Source of the DNA: Caprella mutica
Lineage: Eukaryota; Arthropoda; Malacostraca; Amphipoda; Caprellidae
Length of the DNA stretch: 64,000 nt
Assembly: GCA_947561585.1 (NCBI GenBank)
Contig: CANNZV010000323.1
Span: 412,705-476,704 of the forward strand
Direction of reading: 5' to 3'
This document shows positions 23,879 to 33,829 of this stretch, in pieces; position 1 is the first letter of the stretch; each line of letters begins with the position of its first letter. The notes beneath the pieces are model-generated. The model saw nothing but the letters and a program-made list of their open reading frames with translations, ran no database searches and was not told the origin of the DNA. The position numbers and the translations under genes were made by a program.

Positions 23879-24398
23879 CTTGGTCCGTTATCTTTACTTG
23901 TTTCATTTTTGGTCTTTATCTTTACTAGCTTCATTTCTGGTCCGTTATCTTTACTAGCTTCATTTCTGGTCCGTTATCTTTACTAGCTTCATTTCTGGTC
24001 CGTTATCTTTACTAGCTTCATTTCTGGTCCGTTATCTTTACTAGCTCCATTTCTGGTCCGTTATCTTTACTAGCTCCATTTCTGGTCCGTTATCTTTACT
24101 AGCTCCATTTCTGGTCCGTTATCTTTACTAGCTCCATTTCTGGTCTGTTATCTTTACTACCTCCATTTCTGGTCCGTTATCTTTACTAGCTTTATTTCTG
24201 GTCCGTTATCTTTACTAGCTCCATTTCTGGTCCGTTATCTTTACTACCTCCATTTCTGGTCCGTTATCTTTACTACCTCCATTTCTGGTCCGTTATCTTT
24301 ACTACCTCCATTTCTGGTCCGTTATCTTTACTAGCTTCATTTCTGGTCCGTTATCTTTACTAGCTTCATTTCTGGTCAGTTATTTTTACTAGCTCCAG
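23879..24398. repeat. 29-bp minisatellite, about 18 copies
   Basis: Unit CTGGTCCGTTATCTTTACT followed by AGCTTCATTT, with AGCTCC and ACCTCC variants arranged in blocks. Isolated earlier copies at 23585 and 23614 link it to the terminus of the adjacent inverted-repeat element. Confidence 0.95.
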
Positions 24399-24601
24399 TT
24401 TGTTTATAATCAGGCTATTCCAAAATTTTGTGCATTATCGTTATTTCACCTTATACTTAAGTATAAGGCAAAGTATCAATTTCATGATGTTTGCAATCTG
24501 TAGGTATATAGGTACCTGTAGGGAAAGTTCCAAGTTATGGGCTTGTTCCTCATTTTCGATCAATAAGAAAAAGTTTATGCATAATAATTACTATTTAACT
24601 A

Positions 24602-24767
24602 GGGTAAGTTCTGAATTATCGGTCAGTACTGCATCTTTGGTCATATAAGAAAAAACAATATAGAAATTGTTATTATTAGATAGCACTGTGTATTTATAAC
24701 AATTTTAATACTGTTTTTTCTCATATTACCGAAGATGTAGTACTGAACGATAATTCGTAACTTACCC
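24602..24767. mobile_element. GGGTAAGTT foldback MITE, 166 bp, TA duplication
   Basis: Arms GGGTAAGTTCTGAATTATCG and its complement ending CTTACCC, with TA on both sides (24600-24601, 24768-24769). The inner arms carry CAGTACT(A/G)CATCTT and CATATAAGAAAAAACA. TA flanks suggest a Tc1/mariner-type non-autonomous element. A right-half relic of the related CGAAAATGTGGAACCGTCCG type follows at 24825-24895. Confidence 0.8.
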
Positions 24768-25306
24768 TAAAGTAACCATTAATTGATATATCCCAATTCC
24801 ATGGACATCAATTGTAATACAAATTAAATAATAATTATTATATACTTTTTCACTTATATGATCGAAAATGTGGAACCGTCCGATAACTTGGATATTACCC
24901 TACACCCTACAAGGAATAATAAATGGTTGGAATATTATTGGTTATTTTCAAAGTACATAGTTTATATTTTCTAATTTACGTTTTTTTTTTTTATTTCCTA
25001 GTCTTATAAGCTATAAATTAATGAAAACTAACAAATTTTCGAATGAAAAATATTTTTTTCAATATTTTTTTCAGTGTTACGAAATGATGAAGGAAATTTT
25101 CACAAAAAAATGAAATAATTTAATAATTAGCTACGTAATAATAATATAAAGCTATATTTGTAGTTTAATATTATTATTTTTTATGAAACAATAAATTTTT
25201 TAACTAAGGTAATATTTAAATCCCTATGAGATTTCACAACAAATTAATTAATTATTTAAAAGAGGTCATACCACATTAACAGATAAGAAAAGGTAGTGAC
25301 AATAGG

Positions 25307-25495
25307 GAGTTCTGTGTACGTGACGTCATCAGAGCAACACACTGAAACGTATATTGAGAGTCATATAGTTTCTTTTTAAATCTGACTAAATATAATTATA
25401 TTCTTATAGTACCAATAAATAATCAGTTTGTATAAATTTCCACGTTTCAAATAGCTGGAATGTGTTGCTCTGATGACGTCACGTAAACAGAACTC
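25307..25495. mobile_element. Foldback MITE with CRE-containing 35-bp arms
   Basis: The left arm 25307-25341 starts GAGTTCTGTGTACGTGACG and the right arm 25461-25495 is its near-exact complement, joined by a 119-bp AT-rich loop. Each arm contains the perfect CRE palindrome TGACGTCA (25321-25328, 25474-25481). It lies directly upstream of the initiator/DPE candidate. Confidence 0.75.
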
Positions 25496-25553
25496 TTTGA
25501 TTGTCGTTACTGTGTTTAATCTCCACACTTTTGGTCATAGAAGTAAGGATGCT

Positions 25554-25587
25554 TCAGTCTGGAGGTCACATCCGTACAGTGCAGACA
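25554..25587 (+). promoter_or_regulatory. Candidate TATA-less core promoter: Inr plus DPE
   Basis: TCAGTCT at 25554-25560 fits the arthropod initiator (TCAKTY, A+1 at 25556). AGACA at 25583-25587 fits the DPE consensus RGWYV at exactly +28 to +32. The next 150 bp are less AT-rich than the surroundings, as in a 5' UTR exon. Possible splice donors are GTGAGT at 25588 and GAAG/GTTGGT near 25728. No downstream gene is proven; the LRR gene at 56754 needs an upstream 5' UTR exon on this strand and is one candidate. Confidence 0.4.
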
Positions 25588-25739
25588 GTGAGTGTTGAGC
25601 GGAGAAATTATCGCGTCCTTTGGCACGTTGAACATTTTTCAAAACGAACTGATTCGTTAAATTGTGATAAAAATATTCAAGACAGTGTTGGGATACATTT
25701 TTTCAACAGGAGTTAAAGTTTAAATGAAGGTTGGTATTT

Positions 25740-26760
25740 AATTTAGTGGTGTAGATTATTATTTAGTTTGGTTTATTTAAATAGTTCTCCTCATTGAGAT
25801 GTTTTTAATTAAAGTATTTTATGTATGTATCCCTTATACATTTTTTTCTGAAAGTCATTTTCTTTTAATTTTTTTTTAATATCACTATAGTATCGTCAAA
25901 TTAAAATTTTTCATAATAACTGCATTTAATTATTAATCAATAGTAAAATAATTACTGGGAATGTTATCGGCTTTTAAATGTTAAAATTTATTTATATGAA
26001 CTAAATAATTATAGGATAATGAAAAATATGAGACCTCACTGTTCCATTTATTAACCAATCTAATATTTCTTTAGTTCATTGTTTCTTCTCGTATTTTTTG
26101 AATTTTAAAATTAATTTTACATTGTAGAATGTTTCGAGTATTTTCACTGTTCCATTTTTGAGCATTGAAAAACAATGTATGCAATAATTATCATTTTAAT
26201 TCCTATCCCTGACTTTAGCACGTATCATATTTTTTCTTCATACTCGAAAATGTGAGAATTTTCCATTTAATTTAGGTACGTAAGGAAAAACAATATCAAA
26301 TTACTTCTATGTTTTTTATATTTCCCCAAAATTTTTAATTTTATTCAAAAAACATTTTCCATTCCAAATTTTTTTCTTATTATTTTCTTACCAAAAAAAA
26401 AAAATGTGCGACAAGAACCTAACCAGTAAACTGTCACCAGAACACTCAGCCCAAACTTTGACAATGATCATCTCGTATTTCTTTGCTTTATGGTACTTCC
26501 GTGGTCGCACAAACTCGTGGATGCGACGATTGGCTCATTTAATCCCAAAGACAAACCAAGGGAGCGTAAATTATTATGATTATCTAGTTAGGGGGGGAAA
26601 TGCCCCCTTTTTTCTCTATCTCTGAACTGCAGAGTGGAAGCAACATTTTGTGTTCTTTTAACTACAGTCAGTGAAAAAAATAGAAAATAATTAAATGGTC
26701 GACAAGAGACTTCTTTCTTTATTAAAAATTTAATATGAACTGAAGGAATAGGACTGCTTG
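25740..26760. other. AT-rich intergenic or intronic stretch; no gene recognised
   Basis: Long poly-T/poly-A tracts. The 73-codon open frame at 26404-26625 has no family resemblance I can name, and its flanks show no convincing splice sites. Confidence 0.3.
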
Positions 26761-26761
26761 T

Positions 26762-28126
26762 ATATGAAGGGTATGATATGAAGGGTATGATATGGAGGGT
26801 ATGATATGAAGAGTATGATATGAAGGGTATGAAATGAAGGGTATGATGTGAAGAGTATGATATGAATGGTATGAAATGAAGGGTATGATGTGAAGGGTAT
26901 GATATGAAGGGTATGATGTGAAGAGTATGATATGAAGGGTATGATATGAAGGGTATGATGTGAAGGGTATGATATGAAGGGTATGATATGGAGGGTATGA
27001 TATGGAGGGTATGATATGAAGGGTATGATATGAAGGGTATGATATGGAGGGTATGATATGAAGAGTATGATATGAAGGGTATGAAATGAAGGGTATGATG
27101 TGAAGAGTATGATATGAAGGGTATGAAATGAAGGGTATGATGTGAAGGGTATGATATGAAGGGTATGATATGAAGGGTATGAAATGAAGGGTATGATGTG
27201 AAGAGTATGATATGAAGGGTATGATATGAAGGGTATGATGTGAAGGGTATGATATGAAGGGTATGATATGAAGGGTATGATATGAAGGGTATGATATGAA
27301 GGGTATGATATGAAGGGTATGATATGAAGGGTATGATATGAAGGGTATGATGTGAAGGGTATGATATGAAGGGTATGATGTGAAGGGTATGATATGAAGG
27401 GTATGATATGAAGGGTATGATATGAAGGGTATGATAATATGAAGGGTATGATATGAAGGGTATGATATGAAGGGTATGATAAGAAGGGTATGATATGAAG
27501 GGTATGATATGAAGGGTATGATATGAAGGGTATGATATGAAGGGTATGATATGAAGGGTATGATATGAAGGGTATGATATGAAGGGTATGATATGAAGGG
27601 TATGATATGAAGGGTATGATAAGAAGGGTATGATAAGAAGGGTATGATATGAAGGGTATGATATGAAGGGTATGATATGAAGGGTATGATATGAAGGGTA
27701 TGATATGAAGGGTATGATATGAAGGGTATGATATGAAGGGTATGATATGAAGGGTATGATGTGAAGAGTGTGATGTGAAGAGTGTGATATGAAGGGTATG
27801 ATATGAAGGGTATGATAAGAAGGGTATGATAAGAAGGGTATGATATGAAGGGTATGATATGAAGGGTATGATATGAAGGGTATGATATGAAGGGTATGAT
27901 ATGAAGGGTATGATATGAAGGGTATGATAAGAAGGGTATGATAAGAAGGGTATGATATGAAGGGTATGATAAGAAGGGTATGATATGAAGGGTATGATAT
28001 GAAGGGTATGATATGAAGGGTATGATATGAAGGGTATGATATGAAGGGTATGATATGAAGGGTATGATATGAAGGGTATGATATGAAGGGTATGATGTGA
28101 AGGGTGTGATGTGAAGGGTGTGATGT
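26762..28126. repeat. 14-bp minisatellite, about 97 copies
   Basis: Unit GAAGGGTATGATAT, with GATGT, GAAAT, GATAAG and GAGTATG variants. Variants cluster: GTG and AAT types in the left half, AAG types in the right half. One 3-bp slip occurs at 27430. Confidence 0.97.
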
Positions 28127-28129
28127 GAC

Positions 28130-28925
28130 GCTGTATGATTTTGTTTGAAAATTTACTTTATTATTTTAACAGTTGTTACCTGGGAAATTCAATAAAATTT
28201 AATTTAATCTTATATATTGTTTCAATGTAGTAATAATTATAGTTTTAATTTTGGTATCATTCTAATTACGTATTTTTATCAAATAAAAAAAATTACCTAC
28301 TCTCAGTACACCCAGTTTACATTGTTTTATTGTATTTATTTTTATGCTAATTTCATATACAGAATTTTTGGATATGCCTGTTTTTCACATCGAAATTATA
28401 AAAAAAAACTAAAGAACAGCGTTAAGCTACACCACTAGCTGCATCGTCCTTTTTGTTTGGTTTACTATTTTTATATCATGTTATAATTTAGGAACATGTA
28501 TATATTTCCTCAAAATTGTAACTTTTTTGAATGATTAAAACTATATTGAATTTATATAGAGTTATTAATTAAGTCTTCTTTTATTACTATATGTCCATCC
28601 TAAGTAGGAAGGGGTCCTTTGTCCCAATAGCACTATACTTTGTCCTCTGTCCTTTGTATGCAGGATAGCTCGCAATGCATCCATTAATGATGTATTTGTC
28701 TTCCGCTGAACCAACTCATAATGTACCTAATTGGTACCTGCACTATGCACATATAGTGGTACTATAGTACAGACCAAATGGTATTCTAGTACCGACCGAA
28801 TGGTAGTATAATACCGACCGAATGGTAGGTTAGTACCGTGATAGCATTGAAAGCAAATACGCATGAATACACTAGTGAAATATTTTATGGAGTATTTGGG
28901 GGTGGGGAGTTCTACCACTTCACTG
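28130..28925. other. Intergenic; short GTACCGACCGAATGGTA repeats
   Basis: 28763-28838 contains three imperfect copies of an approximately 25-bp unit with (G/A)TACCGACCGAATGGTA. Otherwise AT-rich without genes. Confidence 0.45.
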
Positions 28926-29639
28926 TAGGGTCGGGAGGGGCGAATCTCGCGCAGCAGCACACGGGGCGAATATTGCGCACCACATTTTCAAAGGGCTATG
29001 AATGTGCTAGCCCAATAACAAAAATAGTCATAGACTGGCTCAATTATGTAGTAACTCTGTATAAAATTAAAACAGCTTACAGGCATTTATTCATAGTTGA
29101 AATAAATCACATTTAAAACCATATGAAAAGTACCTAGTCGAAAATTCATTTTACCGAATTACCCTAAAAAATAAATTTGTCATAAAAAAATTTCTATCCC
29201 AGATAATGTCCTGAAGTTTTTAGTGCATGATGATCATTGATTTAAGTTGCCTCAGTTAAAATTACAAGGTTCTAGACTTCTAATTTTTTTATTTAGCGGA
29301 GTTTTTCCGTGCGCAACTATTCGCCCCACCATATTTTGCATGGCGGGGCGAATATTGCGCACTATAGAAATTTTTTTTTAGGCCATGAAACAGTTTTTAA
29401 TGCTCAATATTACTCTCTATATATATGTGTATTTCTTCAATTTCAACTAAAAACATACACATTCCACATATATTTCAGATAATAGGTCGAAATATGAAAT
29501 TGTAAATCAGGGTGAATTTAAAGTCATTAATTAGTCTTTTCTGTGAAATTTATAGTTAAACATATCAATATCACTATACATGTTTATCATTTGCTTTCGG
29601 TTCTTTTTAATAAAATCGAAAATATCAGGTCTAAAATGA

Positions 29640-30480
29640 CAGGGTTAAACCATCGTACAGGGAAACCCAACCCTGATATCATTATGCTTTTAAAAGTTGC
29701 AAATCGACATTGCACCATGTTGTGAATAGTAGCTTCGTTGAGCTTGTCACTTCTGAGGATTGTCCTAGAAGTGTAGAGGTGGGAGTAGTTGTTCGAATAA
29801 AGAAAATGGCTAAGAAGGTTTGTGCAATGTTGAAGACTCGAAGAAATACTTGAAAAAATTCAAAATATAGCTAAATACATGAATGTGATCCAGACTTCAA
29901 TTAGAACCATCATCACGAAGGATCTTCAGTGGTCTTCCTACAAAATGAGAGAACACTAAGTCCTCACACTTCTTAAAATGCAAAGGAGACTTGAGAGATT
30001 AAAGGTCCTTCTCAGAGAGCTTAAAGCGGACACGACAAGGTATGAAATAGATTTTTTTAACGAGAAACTCTTCATTATTGAAGCCAACCCAATTCTATAT
30101 TCATGATCAGAAGATATCCAAGATTTCCCCTATCTCGAAAACTTGGGAGTCTCCTCTGATTTTCGTGGAGAACGGCCTAAGATCAATCCTCTTTTAACAG
30201 TATTGTGGTTCCAGCTATTGGATTGATGAAAAAAAAACACTTCAAAAATCAATCATTTATCTTCCAACAAGATGGTGAACTTTTTTACTACTTAAACAAG
30301 ACACATGAGTGGTTATCACGTCAATTGCCAAGATTCTATCGCAAAGAAATTTGGCCTCTTCAGCGCAATACTACGTTGGTACTATTGACAACGAATTTGA
30401 TGATTTCAAAGAAAAGGACGTAGCAGAGATCTTCTGGCGCAGAACCTGAACCGTTGGTCTTTGAAAAACACCAAAGAATT
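29640..30480 (+). pseudogene. Broken Tc1/mariner-type transposase
   Basis: Fragments in order: TSIRTIITKDLQWSSYKM (helix-turn-helix end), RRLERLKVLLRELKA, FFNEKLFIIEANP (first catalytic Asp region, D replaced by N), LLTVLWFQLLD, FIFQQDG (second catalytic Asp block) and THEWLSRQLPRFYRKEIWP. The order and spacing match mariner/Tc1 transposases. Several stops and frame changes, and the loss of the PxSPDLN block after EIWP, show it is inactive. Confidence 0.75.
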
Positions 30481-31136
30481 AGGTGGGTCAACCTATTTTC
30501 TTGTAGACAGATCAAAGAACTCTTCCTCTTTGACAGAGAATGTCAAAAGATATTTTTAATAACCCGATTGAAACTTCTTCTTCTCTCCTGGGAACATTTG
30601 GTCCTAAAACAGTAAAACAATAATACTTGCCGACGATCTGGTCTTCGCCCAGAAACATGACCTCATAATATTGTTGTGGAATGTTCTACCTAATACAAGA
30701 CTAGGGACACAACTCTGGATGAAATTTTACTACCTTCATAGTATCATTATACTCTCAAATTCTGATAAATTTTATCTTTCTTGAAAGAATTGAAAGACTG
30801 GAAGAGTTCAACGACTAACCTTTAGGTCTAGGGGATTCAGTACATATGGACCCTCTCTTGGCCTGGGTATCTCCCCGACCTTACAATGGCAAGTGAATAT
30901 TCCACGTAACCTAATAGATGTTCGAAAAACCCATTTGCTTCTATATTCTTATTATCGTAATTTGAGAGACATAAAGTGAAAATATCTAAGTGTAACAGTA
31001 TTTTGAATAACGTTTTAGATATGTATGCTATATTGGTTATATATGCTATATTCGACATCTAAAAAGAATTATTACTTTCATAGATTGCGTAAGGTTATCT
31101 TTTGGGCGACATATTTTTGTTTGTCATCTTGTTGCT

Positions 31137-31622
31137 CACATAACTCAAAAAGTCTTCGATCAAATTACTTTGAATTTGGTAAGACGATCGATTGACTAAT
31201 CTCCAGGAACCATCTGGTAAAATTTTGGGAGTTATCCGGTCAAAGCTCAAGGTCATTTATAACTCAATAATTCAAAAAGTTTTCAATCAATTTGTCTGAA
31301 ATTTGATGGAACGATTGGTCAATCTCTAGGCACGGTTTGGTTAGTTTTTGGAAGCGGTCAGATTAAAGGTCAAGTTGACTTATAACGCAGAATGTATTCA
31401 ATCGTAGTAACTGAAATTTGGTCGACGGTTGGTAATTATCCATGCAGGAACCAATTTATTAGATTTTGTGAGCAATCAGGTAAAAATAAAGGTCAAGGTC
31501 ATTTATAACACAAAATAATTCAGCCAAGTTGTCTGAAATTGGGCGGGACGATGCTTCAATATTCAGGAACCATTTGTTTATATTTTGGGAGTGAACAGGT
31601 TAAAGGTCAAGGTCATTTGTAA
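31137..31622. repeat. About 120-bp degenerate tandem repeat, 4 copies
   Basis: Each unit has ATAACTCAAAAAGT-like, GTCTGAAATTTG, a GACGAT(T/C) phrase, CAGGAACCAT and AGGTCAAGGTCATTTATAAC, in that order. It lies inside the mariner-like element, near its right end. Confidence 0.75.
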
Positions 31623-32329
31623 GCGGTGGCAAAAAGTATGCGCTCTATGAGTGCCCGTCATCTAGTTATTTATTATATTTATAGTTACATAATAAGTAAA
31701 TATAATAGTGTCATACTTCAGATATACTAATATTACAAGCATAAATTAATCCTGAATAGAAAGCAACATTCATGACGTCACACATACATTCTACAAACTT
31801 GACATAAACAGGTCGAAAAAAGTTTGTCTCAAGTTTTGAATTTGAATCATATGATTGTTTATGCTTTTAAACACATTGGAATTATTTTTATAGTAAGTAT
31901 CTAGACACTAAATAGTGCTATTTTTCACTGTGGAAAGGAATTAAAGGGTGCGCAGATATTCGCCCCTCTCGCGCGCAAGAATCGCCCCATCAAGGACAAT
32001 TTCAATTGCGCACTACTTTCGTCAATAACTCACATTATACAAATGCTAATTTTTTGTCCTTTGGATGGTGTATAAAAGGCCTTATTGCGGTTCTTCATGT
32101 CAAATATTAATCGTCTATCTGCAAAAACTAAGTTGCAAAACCCAAAAGTTTTTAGTGCGCAAGATTCGCCCCTCCCGACCCTACACTTTATATATATTTA
32201 TATTCCATTTCCTAAATTACACTTTGATGTAATATTAATTTTCGAAACTCATTCCATCCAAACGTTAAAATATCTTAATGAACTATAATCAAATTCATAC
32301 CATCTAACAATATCAGTTTAAGAAAGTTA

Positions 32330-32420
32330 TGGTGGGGCTATCGAAGATTAAGAGGGTAGTTCTTCTATGGCCCCACCATAACTCCTCTCCCACCATAACG
32401 ATAAGAAGTCTCTTATCACC
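32330..32420. repeat. ATGGTGGGG(C)-family dispersed motif, inverted pair
   Basis: GTTATGGTGGGGCTATCGAAGATTAAG faces CTTCTATGGCCCCACCATAAC. The same motif recurs at 53180, 59050, 60436-60500 and as an array at 61315-61755. Confidence 0.55.
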
Positions 32421-32680
32421 TCCCCAAAATAACTGCAAATTATTCTTTCTTTGTGAATGCAGCATTAATGGGCGTTGGCCCTTTAACCCGAGAGACTAAG
32501 TCCATATCTCAGACGGACACAAACTCTAACGAATTGTCTAACCTGAAGTGAGATGCATAGATAACGTTACACAATTTGTCTGATTTGCTAACAACGGATA
32601 AGAATTAGACTTTAACTTTTAGTAATTACTTGAAGAGATGAAGAGATTGGGTTACAGCACTTCTTGTAGGTAGTAAACCC

Positions 32681-33816
32681 TTCACTGTGCACTTTATTTA
32701 CAACTATTGGTGGTTGTTTTAACCCTTCACTGTGCACTTTATTTACAACTATTGGTGGTTGTTTTAACCCTTCACTGTGCACTTTATTTACAACTACTGG
32801 TAGTTGTTTTAACCCTTCACTGTGCACTTTATTTACAACTACTGGTGGTTGTTTTAACCCTTCACTGTGTACTTTATTTACAACTATTGGTGGTTGTTTT
32901 AACCCTTCACTGTGCTTTTTATTTACAACTATTGGTGGTTGTTTTAACCCTTCACTGTGCACTTTATTTACAACTATTGGTGGTTGTTTTAACCCGTCAC
33001 TGTGCACTTTATTTACAACTATTGGTGGCTGTTTTAACCCTTCACTGTGCACTTTATCTACAACTATTGGTGGTTGTTTTAACCCTTCACTGTGCACTTT
33101 ATATATAACTATTGGTGGTTGTTTTAACCCTTCACTGTGCACTTTATCTACAACTATTGGTGGTTGTTTTTACTCTTCACTGTGCACTTTATTTACAACT
33201 ATTGGTGGTTGTTTTAACCCTTCACTGGGCACTTTATTTACTACTATTGGTGGTTCTTTTATCCCTTCCCTGTGCACTTTATTTACAACTATTGGTGGCT
33301 GTTTAAACCCTTCACTGTGCACTTTATTTACAACTATTGGTGGTTGTTTTTACTCTTCACTGTGCACTTTATTTACAACTATTGGTGGTTGTTTTACTCT
33401 TCACTGTGCACTTTATTTACAACAATTGGTGGTTGTCTTTACTCTTCATTGTGCACTTTATTTACAACTATTGGTGGTTCTTTTATCCCTTCACTGTGCA
33501 CTTTATTTACAACTATTGGTGGCTGTTTAAACCCTTCACTGTGCACTTTATTTACAACTATTGGTGGTTGTTTTACTCTTCACTGTGCACTTTATTTACA
33601 ACAATTGGTGGTTGTCTTTACTCTTCATTGTGCACTTTATTTACAACTATTGGTGGTTCTTTTATCCCTTCACTGTGCACTTTATTTACAACTATTGGTG
33701 GCTGTTTAAACTCTTCACTGTGCACTTTATTTACAACTATTGGTGGTTGTTTTTAACTCTTCACTTTACAGTTTATTTACAACAAATGATGGTTGTTTTA
33801 ACCCTCCACTACACAC
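32681..33816. repeat. 45-bp minisatellite, about 25 copies, with higher-order structure
   Basis: Unit AACCCTTCACTGTGCACTTT, then ATTTACAACTATTGGTGG and TTGTTTT. Because 45 is a multiple of three, both strands stay open; those frames (32612-33142 minus, several plus) are by-products. A block of four units with distinctive variants repeats at about 179 bp (33391 and 33570). Confidence 0.95.
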
Positions 33817-33829
33817 GTTAGTTACCTTA

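Larger units (their letters stand above)
28928..32181. mobile_element. Degenerate Tc1/mariner-like transposon (3.25 kb)
   Basis: The left TIR begins GGGTCGGGAGGGGCGAATCT and the right TIR is its complement ending at 32181, one mismatch in 26. TA flanks both ends (28926-28927, 32182-32183). Subterminal copies of a GGGGCGAATATTGCGCAC motif occur at 28963, 29346 and, inverted, 31949-31990. The body includes transposase remnants and a block of about 120-bp tandem repeats. Layout resembles 11291-13380: GC-rich TIR reiterated internally. Confidence 0.8.

Noticed and set aside
23879..24398. CRISPR-like regular repeats
   Set aside because: The repeats are contiguous 29-bp units without unique spacers, in an intron-bearing animal genome.
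25501..25716. Small protein frame over the Inr/DPE candidate
   Set aside because: It starts at TTG, and its first ATG (25549) lies before the proposed transcription start; better read as 5' UTR-like sequence.
32612..33142. 176-codon minus-strand frame with HSEGLKQPPIVVNKV repeats
   Set aside because: It is a translation of the 45-bp minisatellite; the opposite strand is equally open and the unit length is a multiple of three.
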